Below are positions 53,080 through 60,717 of a stretch of 60,717 nt of DNA, one piece after another. The position numbers and the translations under genes are program-made. Source of the DNA: Candidatus Goldiibacteriota bacterium (GTDB lineage: Bacteria > Oederibacteriota > PGYV01 > DYJU01); contig CALHNI010000005.1 of NCBI GenBank assembly GCA_938034975.1, positions 1 to 60,717 on the forward strand, written 5' to 3'. The notes below the pieces were generated by a model. That model was not told the origin of the DNA, did no database searches, and worked only from the letters and a program-made list of their open reading frames with translations. Position 1 is the first letter of the stretch. Each line of letters begins with the position of its first letter.

Positions 53080-56000
53080 ATGGTCAAAAAATATAAGGGA
53101 ATTATTTTATATACTTTAATTTATATCATTTTATTTACTTTTCATTCTTTTTCAGCAACAAAGTTGATAATAGTAGCACCAGGGCAACAATTTACTGTTG
53201 GTTCAGGACTTTCCGGAATACCTAATTTGCAGACAATAGGAGTTCCATTTTCAGTAACTGTTTATTCCATAGATGATGTTTCCAACAATTATGTTAATAC
53301 CAATGCCAGTGTTGCAATGTCAGCCAATAATATTGCATCTTTTAATCCAGTTGGTTTTACTTTAACCCAGACAGAAGGTTCAGTTCCAACATGTAAAAGA
53401 TATCCTGTTGAAATTACAATAAATATGAGTAGTTCTGGTAATATTACAATAACTGCAACTGAAAATGGCGGATTGGGATTAGGTTCAGCAAGTGTTGCAA
53501 TAGGCGCACAAAAAATAGATCATTTTACTTTCAATAATATATCAACACAGACAGCAGGACAATCTATAAGTCTTTATATTTCAGCAAGAGATGCATCAAA
53601 TAATACAGTTACGAGTTTTAGTGGAACTGCTTCCTTAAAAGCATATTATTCTACAGGAAGTTATGATTTGGGAACAATTCAATTTACTAATGGTGTTTAT
53701 AACGGAGCAATTACTTTATATAGGGCAACTAATGACGCAGAACAGGTATATATAGAATGCAAATCAACAACCCCAAATGTGACAAGTAATAGTAATAACT
53801 TTTCCATAAATCCAGGACCATTGGATAGATTATTAATTATAGGACCAGGTCAGATTTATGAACCGGGAACATTAACAGGCAATGGCAGAGTAGGTGGTTC
53901 AGAACAGATAAGTCAGCAGACAGCCGGAGTTTATTTTTATGTAACTGTGCGGGCATGTGATGCATACTGGAATACCAGGACTTCTGAATCTTTTCCGGTT
54001 ACTATTGGATCAACTGACCAACAGGCGCAATTTGATAGTGTAACCAAAAATTTAAGTTCGGGAAGAGCAATTTTCAGGGTGGAATTAAGAACAGCAGGAT
54101 ATCAGTATATTACAGTAACTGCAACAGGTGTAACTTATAATAGTGTAACTGCGCCAGTTACAAATTCAACCCTTGATCATTTTATAATTACAACTAATAT
54201 AACAAATAAAATAGCAGGACAGCAATTTCAAATACAGGCAGTAGCAGTTGATGCTTTTAATAATACTGTAACAACTTTTACCCAAACAGGTGTTACTTTG
54301 CAGGCATGGGCAGGAAGTGTTCAGATTGATTCAAATAACTGGAATAAAATGAATATAAATTTTACAAACGGAATTATGTCAGGTTCTAATGGTTATGTAA
54401 TTATATATCAAAAAGCATTTAATGTATTTTTACGTTTGATATATGGAAGTGCCCAGGGAGATAGTAATCAGTTTACAGTAAATTCAGGGAATTATACGCG
54501 TTTGATTTTCATAGCACCTGGTCAGCAGCCAGACCCTGGTGATATTACAAATCCTGTAAAGGGAGTTACAGGGAATCCTTTAACAACTACGGCAGGTGCA
54601 ACCTATGGCTCTGTTTCAATCGTTGCAGTTGATAATTACGGAAATAAAGTTACAACTATTAATAATATTGTTGAAATAACATCAACTGATCCGCGGGCAA
54701 CTATATATGGGCAATCCCTGCCTCAGTATTTAACTTTGGTTGCAGGAGAAGCAACATTTAATATGGTATTTAGAACATCAGGAAACAGGACAGTTACAGG
54801 TCGTGACACACAACAAAGCAGTACAAATGCAACTTTTTCTACCAATGTTTATTCATCAGTAATATCATATTTTGAAATATCCAATATACCTTCATCAATT
54901 ACAGCAGGAAACGCGGTAACATCCATAATAAGGGCAAAGGATGAATTCGGGAACACAAAAACTGATTGGACAGGGATTGTTTATCTTTCTTCACCTTATA
55001 CTGATTGGGAACTTCCTTATGAAAGCACAATGGCAGTAACAGGAACAAATACAGGACAATATCAGCATAAATGGGCAGTAACTTTTACTGCAGGCGATTC
55101 AGGACAAAGGAGTTTAACAACTTATTTTTACAGGGCAGTTACCTGGCAGGCAAAACTTTTTGTAAGCACAAATTTTAATGATACGCCATTATCATATACA
55201 GGTTATATTGGAGAAAGTTCAGGATTTACTGTTTCTGCCGGAAAATATTCAAAATTACAAGTAATTGCACCTGGAATGGAAGCAAGACCAGGAACAGCAG
55301 ATGGTGAAAATAATACACCATCAGGACAGGCAAAAGGTCAGCTCTTTACTGTTACTATAAACCTTTGTGATGCTTGGTGGAATGTTGTAAAAGATCCGGT
55401 TCATCAAATTAATGTTACGACTAATGACCCTACTAATTCAGAAGCAGGGAATCCACTTTCTTCTTCTTTTCCTGTAAGTGTGTGGTTATCAAATGGAGTT
55501 GCACTTTGTCCTGTCAAATATAATAGTGAGAGTTCAACTTTTAAAGTTATCGTATCTGATGTATCTGATCCGACTGTTACAGGTGATCAGTCGCCCAACA
55601 TTACTATTTTTGAAATTTACAGAATTGATATAACATCATTATCAGGAGGATTGATATCTGATCAGGTTGCCGGCGTTCCATTTTGGGTTTCAATAACAGC
55701 AATAAAATCACAACCAAATACAGTTGCAACAGGTTTTAATGGAGTTATGGAACTTGCTTCAAGTAATAATTATTCAGAATCAGAATACACTATAGAGCCG
55801 ACTGTTTCTCCTCAGTTTGTAAGTGGTAAATGTCAGGTGTTAATTACAATGTATAGAGCATCAACAACAGTAGAAGGAGGACCTTCCGGTGGAGTAAGAA
55901 TTAAAGCAAAATTTTCAACAACAAGCGGTATCAATGAAAGCAATACATTTAATTTATGGCCTTCAACACCACAGAAAGCACTTATCATAGTTGATGGAAT

Positions 56001-58467
56001 GACGCATAAACCAGGTCTTACACACGTAGGAATACCATTTTACGCAGGTTATTCAGGTTCGCCTAAAATAGTAAAAGCAGGAGAAGGATTTGACTTGGGT
56101 GTATATATTGTTGACCAGTATTATAACATAGTTTATACGCTTCCTTTTGTTAGTGCAAATTTATCTTCCACAGATCCGTATCCTGCATCAATTGATGGAA
56201 TTAACCTCCCAACAAATATAAACATTATTAACGGCGTTTTTTCAACTAACAATATGGTTTTAAAAACAGTTTTGCCTGGGTATCAGCAGATAACTGCTGC
56301 TCCTTCTGGTTATGGTTCAGCAATATCTCCTTCTATTTATGTAAGACATACAGCTTTACATCATTTTGATGTTTTAGCACCATCAGGACCTATTCCTGCT
56401 GGTGAACCATTTAATATAACAGTTTTGGCACGAGATGTTTATGGTAATTTATGTGATGATACAAATGAGCCGGTTCCAAATCCTGCAGAAGATTCACCTG
56501 ATATTACATTGTCAGAAATAAATTTAGGATACACAAACACTATTTATCCTAAAAATTATAAATTATCAAATGGTATTTTAATTGCACCTGTTCAATTATT
56601 TAAAAAAGGCAATAATCAACAAATAATGGTTACAGAGGCAAATGGCGTAACAGGCATCAGTAACAGCATTGCAATAGATGCAAATGCATTTAAAAGATTA
56701 CTTGTCATAACACAGGGTATGACACCTCTTGGTGGTGTTTATACTGGTGATTCACCTGTTAATTTTACTCTGTATACCGGGATGCCTATAACAAGAACAG
56801 TAAATGATACTAATCATTCGCCTTCAGGGTATCAATTCAGGGTTTATTCATGCGATTTATATGGAAATATAACTGCAACAGCAGATGTAATAGGTAAAAC
56901 AGTAACTGTTACAACAAATGACCCGTATGCAGTTCCTGTGACGGCAACAACTATAAATTCATTAAATGGTGAAGCAGTAGTAAATGTGATATTTCATACT
57001 GCGATGGCAGGAGTAACAGTTAGCGCGCAAATCACTGATCAGAGTATTTTAGAATTTGAAACGCCTGGATTCAGGACTTTGCCTGGTGATCCTTATGGGT
57101 TACAATTAATAGTTCCAGGGCTTTATATAGCAGGTGGTTCAGGTGGTCCGGATCCTGTAACACCAACAATATGGGATAACGGTGTCCGTGGAACAGAAAG
57201 TTCACAACTTTCAGGAGTTTATTTCCCTGTTTCGGTTTATGCATGTGATTTATTCGGAAATACAGTGAGTGGAGTAAATGATACTGTTCAGATAACATCA
57301 GGCGATTTAAATCCATCAGCAGAACCAAATCAGAGTTCACCAAAAATAGTAAATTTATCAAATGGATTTACCTGGACAACAGCCCGGCTTATAAGTAGTC
57401 CAGGGTATATAAATATGGGAGTCACTGATGTATCAAATGGTTCTATGAACCACACATGGAAAAAATCACCATATATTTATGTTACAACCAGTGGCCAATT
57501 ATTATATAGAATAGCAGTGAATGGTGAGTACAAAGGAGATGGGACATTACACACGGATGCAGTTGTTTATCCTTCCACATTTAATATGACTGTAGAGGTC
57601 ATAGATAATTATTCACCACAACCGGTTTTTGGAGTAAATAGAGATTTTATTTTAACACCTGTAACTGTTAATAATTCTAATATACCAGCAAATGGTATAC
57701 TTGGTATAACTTCAGGTAGTGTATTTAATGGAAAATTTTCTACTACTAATCAGACTTATACAAGAGCAGAAAGTATTAGGATAAAGGTTACTGACCAGTT
57801 AGGAGAAATTCAGGATGCAACATCATGTATAATAAATTTTTCTGCAAATCCCATATATACTACATTTACTTTACGTTCAGATCCTGCATATATAAGATCT
57901 GGAACAAATTCAAGGATAATAGCAAGAGTAATTGATATTAACAATAATCCTGTTGATGGAGTAAATGTTAATTTTTCAATTGAAAGCGGAGCAGGAACAC
58001 TGGATTCTACAGTTGCAACTACTAATGCAAATGGAGAAGCATTTGTTAATTATTTAGGACCATATTTAAATGAAAGAGCCATAATAAGAGGAACTTATGG
58101 TTATTTAAGTTTAACAACAAGTGTATCTGTTTCTTTGGTAGAGCCAGTGCCGGGAGAAATATCTAATTATCCAAACCCATTTAAGGCTGGCGCTGAAAAT
58201 ACAAATATTTCATTTTTATTAAATGAACCAGCAGAAGTAAAATTAAAAATATATTCTTTGTTTGGTGATTTGGTATATAGTAAAAATTTTTCAAGGCAGG
58301 AAATAGAGAGTATGATGAACGAAACAGGTAATGTTATTACTATTTCCTGGGATGGAAAGAATAATAAAGGAGATATACTAGGAAACGGCGGATATATATG
58401 TATTGTAGAGACAGTGATTGATGGGCAAAAGAAAAAACTGATGAGGAAAATAGGCATAAGTAAATAA
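53080..58467 (+). CDS. Very large secreted repeat protein with Ig-like modules and FlgD-like C-terminal domain
   Basis: The 1795-aa product starts with a signal peptide (~1-26). About seven modules each open with a Leu/Ile-rich strand and a PG motif: IVAPGQQFTVGS (~30), IIGPGQIYEPGT (~252), FIAPGQQPDPGD (~477), VIAPGMEARPGT (~727), IVDGMTHKPGL (~969), VITQGMTPLGGV (~1208), LIVPGLYIAGGS (~1342). Units are mostly 220-250 residues and contain Big/filamin-like phrases such as TAGQSISLYISARDASNNTV. A Big1-like domain (~1590-1680) precedes a FlgD-like domain with ISNYPNPFKAG and WDGKNNKGD. Probably a surface fibre, adhesin or S-layer-like protein. The PorV-like barrel follows. Confidence 0.82.
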   Translation: MVKKYKGIILYTLIYIILFTFHSFSATKLIIVAPGQQFTVGSGLSGIPNLQTIGVPFSVTVYSIDDVSNNYVNTNASVAMSANNIASFNPVGFTLTQTEGSVPTCKRYPVEITINMSSSGNITITATENGGLGLGSASVAIGAQKIDHFTFNNISTQTAGQSISLYISARDASNNTVTSFSGTASLKAYYSTGSYDLGTIQFTNGVYNGAITLYRATNDAEQVYIECKSTTPNVTSNSNNFSINPGPLDRLLIIGPGQIYEPGTLTGNGRVGGSEQISQQTAGVYFYVTVRACDAYWNTRTSESFPVTIGSTDQQAQFDSVTKNLSSGRAIFRVELRTAGYQYITVTATGVTYNSVTAPVTNSTLDHFIITTNITNKIAGQQFQIQAVAVDAFNNTVTTFTQTGVTLQAWAGSVQIDSNNWNKMNINFTNGIMSGSNGYVIIYQKAFNVFLRLIYGSAQGDSNQFTVNSGNYTRLIFIAPGQQPDPGDITNPVKGVTGNPLTTTAGATYGSVSIVAVDNYGNKVTTINNIVEITSTDPRATIYGQSLPQYLTLVAGEATFNMVFRTSGNRTVTGRDTQQSSTNATFSTNVYSSVISYFEISNIPSSITAGNAVTSIIRAKDEFGNTKTDWTGIVYLSSPYTDWELPYESTMAVTGTNTGQYQHKWAVTFTAGDSGQRSLTTYFYRAVTWQAKLFVSTNFNDTPLSYTGYIGESSGFTVSAGKYSKLQVIAPGMEARPGTADGENNTPSGQAKGQLFTVTINLCDAWWNVVKDPVHQINVTTNDPTNSEAGNPLSSSFPVSVWLSNGVALCPVKYNSESSTFKVIVSDVSDPTVTGDQSPNITIFEIYRIDITSLSGGLISDQVAGVPFWVSITAIKSQPNTVATGFNGVMELASSNNYSESEYTIEPTVSPQFVSGKCQVLITMYRASTTVEGGPSGGVRIKAKFSTTSGINESNTFNLWPSTPQKALIIVDGMTHKPGLTHVGIPFYAGYSGSPKIVKAGEGFDLGVYIVDQYYNIVYTLPFVSANLSSTDPYPASIDGINLPTNINIINGVFSTNNMVLKTVLPGYQQITAAPSGYGSAISPSIYVRHTALHHFDVLAPSGPIPAGEPFNITVLARDVYGNLCDDTNEPVPNPAEDSPDITLSEINLGYTNTIYPKNYKLSNGILIAPVQLFKKGNNQQIMVTEANGVTGISNSIAIDANAFKRLLVITQGMTPLGGVYTGDSPVNFTLYTGMPITRTVNDTNHSPSGYQFRVYSCDLYGNITATADVIGKTVTVTTNDPYAVPVTATTINSLNGEAVVNVIFHTAMAGVTVSAQITDQSILEFETPGFRTLPGDPYGLQLIVPGLYIAGGSGGPDPVTPTIWDNGVRGTESSQLSGVYFPVSVYACDLFGNTVSGVNDTVQITSGDLNPSAEPNQSSPKIVNLSNGFTWTTARLISSPGYINMGVTDVSNGSMNHTWKKSPYIYVTTSGQLLYRIAVNGEYKGDGTLHTDAVVYPSTFNMTVEVIDNYSPQPVFGVNRDFILTPVTVNNSNIPANGILGITSGSVFNGKFSTTNQTYTRAESIRIKVTDQLGEIQDATSCIINFSANPIYTTFTLRSDPAYIRSGTNSRIIARVIDINNNPVDGVNVNFSIESGAGTLDSTVATTNANGEAFVNYLGPYLNERAIIRGTYGYLSLTTSVSVSLVEPVPGEISNYPNPFKAGAENTNISFLLNEPAEVKLKIYSLFGDLVYSKNFSRQEIESMMNETGNVITISWDGKNNKGDILGNGGYICIVETVIDGQKKKLMRKIGISK

Positions 58468-58531
58468 ATAAGTTTTATCCTGTAAGAAATAGTTTTTATA
58501 GTAAGTCAAAATATATAAATGGAGGTTTATG

Positions 58532-59767
58532 ATGAAAAAAGCAGTAGTTATTATAATAATTATTATTTTGATTTCGCCTTTTATTTATGCAAAAGGTGAT
58601 TATGGAACACCTGGTGAATTTTTAACCTGGGGAGCAGGAGCAAGATCCCTTGGTATGGGTAAAGCATTTACTGGTTTGGCTGATGATGCAACTGCTATTT
58701 ATTATAATCCAGCAGGACTTTCTTTTCAGAATCCTTTACAGATTTCTTTGAATCATGTGATGCTTTTTTATGATACCATGTTTGATTTTGTGGCAATAAC
58801 TTATCCTGTATCAGGAATCGGAACGTTTGGTTTGGCATATACACGCCTTGGTTCTACAGGTTTTGAAGGCAGGGATGCAAGATGGACATCTCTTGGTAAT
58901 TTTGATATTGTTAATCAGGCAATTGCATTAAGTTATGCAAGAGATATAACTTCATGGTTAGGTGTAGGGTTAAATATAAAATTGATAACAGAAAACATCT
59001 TTGATAAAAATGCCATAGGGTATGGTGCAGATGTCGGATTGATGTGGGTTCCTTCTGAATATTTTAGTTTTGGGCTATCTGTTATTAATGCCTTACCGCC
59101 TTCTTTAAAACTTTCTGATACATCAGAAAGTTTTCCCATAATAATTAAATCAGGGTTTGCATTAAAATTATTTGGTGAAAGGGCAATACCTGTTATTGAC
59201 ATTGAAAAAGAAATGAGTAAAAAAGATTTAAAATTCAGGTTTGGGCTGGAAGCATATCCTTTACAATCACTTGCTTTACGATTGGGTATGGATGAGACAG
59301 AGTTAACATTTGGGATAGGATATACTTTCATGAAATATTATAAAATTGATTATTCGCTTTCTTCGCAGGAATTGGGTTTTACCCACAGAGCTTCTTTGAC
59401 TTTGGCTTTTGGTGGGTTTGATATTAATCTTTTGGTAGAACCAAAAATATTTTCACCTGTTGGTATTAAAAAGACGGTAACGATTTCAATATATGCTGTG
59501 ACAAAATATCCTATAAAAGAGTGGGAGTTAAATATAATAAATGAAGATGGTGATGCTGTAAGAACATTTTCAGGAGATGATAAACCACCTGCTTTTTTAA
59601 TATGGAACGGAAAAGATGACAGGGGTTTGCCAGTGGGAGATGGCGAATATAAATGTGTAATGAAAGTTATTGATAAAAATGGCAAAGAAATAGTATCTGG
59701 CGCTGAAACAGTAAAAATTTCAAGCACTTTACCAATGCAGCCAGGCACAATACAATTAGAAGAATAA
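58532..59767 (+). CDS. PorV/PorQ-like outer membrane beta-barrel with FlgD-like C-terminal domain
   Basis: The 411-aa product has a signal peptide (~1-21) followed by GEFLTWGAGARSLGMGKAFTGLADDATAIYYNPAGL, the hallmark of the UPF0164/PorV-type family. Alternating barrel strands reach ~300. The last ~100 residues form a FlgD-like Ig domain (IWNGKDDRGLPVGDGEYKC). PorV shuttles cargo in type IX secretion of Bacteroidota; a similar role for the preceding giant protein is inferred. GGAGG suits ATG 58532 better than the adjacent ATG at 58529. Confidence 0.8.
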   Translation: MKKAVVIIIIIILISPFIYAKGDYGTPGEFLTWGAGARSLGMGKAFTGLADDATAIYYNPAGLSFQNPLQISLNHVMLFYDTMFDFVAITYPVSGIGTFGLAYTRLGSTGFEGRDARWTSLGNFDIVNQAIALSYARDITSWLGVGLNIKLITENIFDKNAIGYGADVGLMWVPSEYFSFGLSVINALPPSLKLSDTSESFPIIIKSGFALKLFGERAIPVIDIEKEMSKKDLKFRFGLEAYPLQSLALRLGMDETELTFGIGYTFMKYYKIDYSLSSQELGFTHRASLTLAFGGFDINLLVEPKIFSPVGIKKTVTISIYAVTKYPIKEWELNIINEDGDAVRTFSGDDKPPAFLIWNGKDDRGLPVGDGEYKCVMKVIDKNGKEIVSGAETVKISSTLPMQPGTIQLEE

Positions 59768-59790
59768 ATTTTATACAGGGTGAATATATT

Positions 59791-60717
59791 ATGAGAAAAA
59801 ACTTAATAATTTTTATGATAATGATTTTTTTATTAAACTCTTTAACATTGGTGATTGCCCAGGACCAGGAAAAAGAATTTAAAAACAATTACGAGTTAAT
59901 AATTTCTGCTTATAAAATTTCGCCAACGGCAAATGAAACCATAGAAAAAATTGATAATTTCATTGAAAGATATAAGAATTCTTATAAAAATGAATCAGCA
60001 AATGCTTTGTATTTAAAAGGTATGATATACTATAAAAATAAAAAATACATTCAAGCGTATGATGTATTTAAGAAAATGCTTGATAATTTTTCATCATCTC
60101 CTTATGCTGATGGTGCAATGTATAAGATGGGCGAATGTCTTTATAACCTGGGCAAATACACAGAAGCAATTGAACTATGGAACAATTTCAGGTTTAAATA
60201 CTCAACCAGTTTATATGTTATGGAATCTATTTATGGTATAGCGCTTTCATATCTGAATTTAAAAGAGTATATGAAAGCAGATAAAGTTTTATCCGAATTT
60301 TTATCAAGATATAGTTATTATGCAAAAGAAGATAAAATAAGAATAATAGGCGGACTTATAAGTTATTATCTGGAACGTTATGATGATGCAATTGAAAAAT
60401 TGAAAAGATTAAAATACGATGTGGCATATTATTATTTAGGGCATAGTTATATTAAATCAAATAAATATTTAGAAGGAGCAACTGCTTTTAAAAATATTGT
60501 AGAAGAATTTAAAAACAGTATTTATCTGGAAAGTGCTATGTATAATAAGGCAGAAGCGTTTTATAAAGGAGAGAATTATCAAGTAGCGGCAAGCGATTAT
60601 AAATCCTTTTTAACAAAATTTCCGGATAGTAACCTTGCAGGTTATGCGGCGTTTAAAATGGGGTCGTCATATTTTATGGATAAAAAATACGATGCGGCAA
60701 TTTTAGCATACAAGGAT
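59791..60717 (+). CDS. Secreted TPR-repeat protein, 3' truncated by window
   Basis: The frame is open for 309 codons to the window end, so the C-terminus is missing. The N-terminus is a signal peptide (LTLVIAQDQ as likely cleavage region). Repeating ~35-residue helical pairs follow, such as ANALYLKGMIYYKNKKYIQAYDVF, ADGAMYKMGECLYNLGKYTEAIELW and AAFKMGSSYFMDKKYDAAILAYKD. This resembles periplasmic YbgF/BamD-type TPR proteins that organise envelope complexes. It lies 23 nt after the PorV-like gene, so a joint role in surface assembly is possible. Confidence 0.8.
   Translation, partial: MRKNLIIFMIMIFLLNSLTLVIAQDQEKEFKNNYELIISAYKISPTANETIEKIDNFIERYKNSYKNESANALYLKGMIYYKNKKYIQAYDVFKKMLDNFSSSPYADGAMYKMGECLYNLGKYTEAIELWNNFRFKYSTSLYVMESIYGIALSYLNLKEYMKADKVLSEFLSRYSYYAKEDKIRIIGGLISYYLERYDDAIEKLKRLKYDVAYYYLGHSYIKSNKYLEGATAFKNIVEEFKNSIYLESAMYNKAEAFYKGENYQVAASDYKSFLTKFPDSNLAGYAAFKMGSSYFMDKKYDAAILAYKD

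Noticed and set aside
60059-60241. 60-aa ORF near the window end
   Set aside because: It is out of frame inside the longer TPR gene that starts at 59791 with a signal peptide.

Overview
The window is one stretch of a very AT-rich, densely packed bacterial chromosome with many 1-13 bp overlaps between genes. It contains no tRNA, rRNA or CRISPR array that I could see. The gene content suggests a diderm from a poorly characterised candidate lineage. Evidence for this: Thr-rich secreted proteins ending in FlgD-like domains, a PorV-like barrel, DUF2723 membrane proteins, a PolC-type replicase, and sigma-54 together with HPr kinase and a mannose-family PTS. I cannot name the phylum from sequence alone; Omnitrophota/Goldbacteria-like groups are a guess.

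Layout. 1-1642: 3' end of a Thr-rich secreted protein gene, then archease. 1925-4876: GTP-type PEP carboxykinase, a 58-aa ORF and the biotin transporter bioY. 4878-15158: a control cluster of rpoN, hpf, a PtsN-like EIIA, hprK, yvcK, mannose-type EIIA/B/C/D, HPr, EI and galU. 15190-21727: an exonuclease-less PolC, a GT-C glycosyltransferase and a short MgtE-like transporter. 21734-29868 (minus strand): GH18 chitinase with Thr-rich linkers, a DUF2723-TPR protein, a YmdB-type phosphodiesterase and RNase Y, with a 6S RNA upstream at 30087-30269. 30842-32607: a sigma-54 activator with its own -24/-12 promoter. 33348-34694: an IS256-family insertion sequence. 34710-47316: a branched-chain amino acid operon (ilvD-ilvB-ilvN-ilvC-leuA-leuC-leuD-leuB) extended by asd, purB and a thioredoxin-like gene. 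47305-52795: a TIM-barrel-like protein, dCTP deaminase, an EamA protein, a Cys-rich small protein and two MATE exporters. 53080-60717: a 1795-aa repeat-built secreted protein, a PorV-like barrel and a TPR protein cut by the window end.

Two things stand out. First, an apparent ribosome-mediated attenuator precedes ilvD. It has a promoter, a 40-codon leader ORF in which half the residues are Leu/Val/Ile, and three RNA hairpins that compete for the same strands, the last resembling a terminator. Second, a previously unlabelled family of about 150-300 bp intergenic repeats (at least eight copies) has palindromes at its ends. In four copies a sigma-70-like promoter starts 13-16 nt after the right palindrome. 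A fifth copy fits the same pattern if the IS is removed. One copy lies between the attenuator and ilvD and may supply a second, attenuation-free promoter.

The genes also fit together functionally. PEPCK, YvcK, HPr/HprK and EI link PEP supply to carbon signalling. RpoN, HPF and the EIIA(Ntr)-like protein form the cluster known from Proteobacteria. The FlgD-like C-terminal domains shared by four secreted proteins, next to a PorV-like barrel, suggest a type IX-like export or surface-assembly route. All functions are inferred from reading the sequences; no database search was run.
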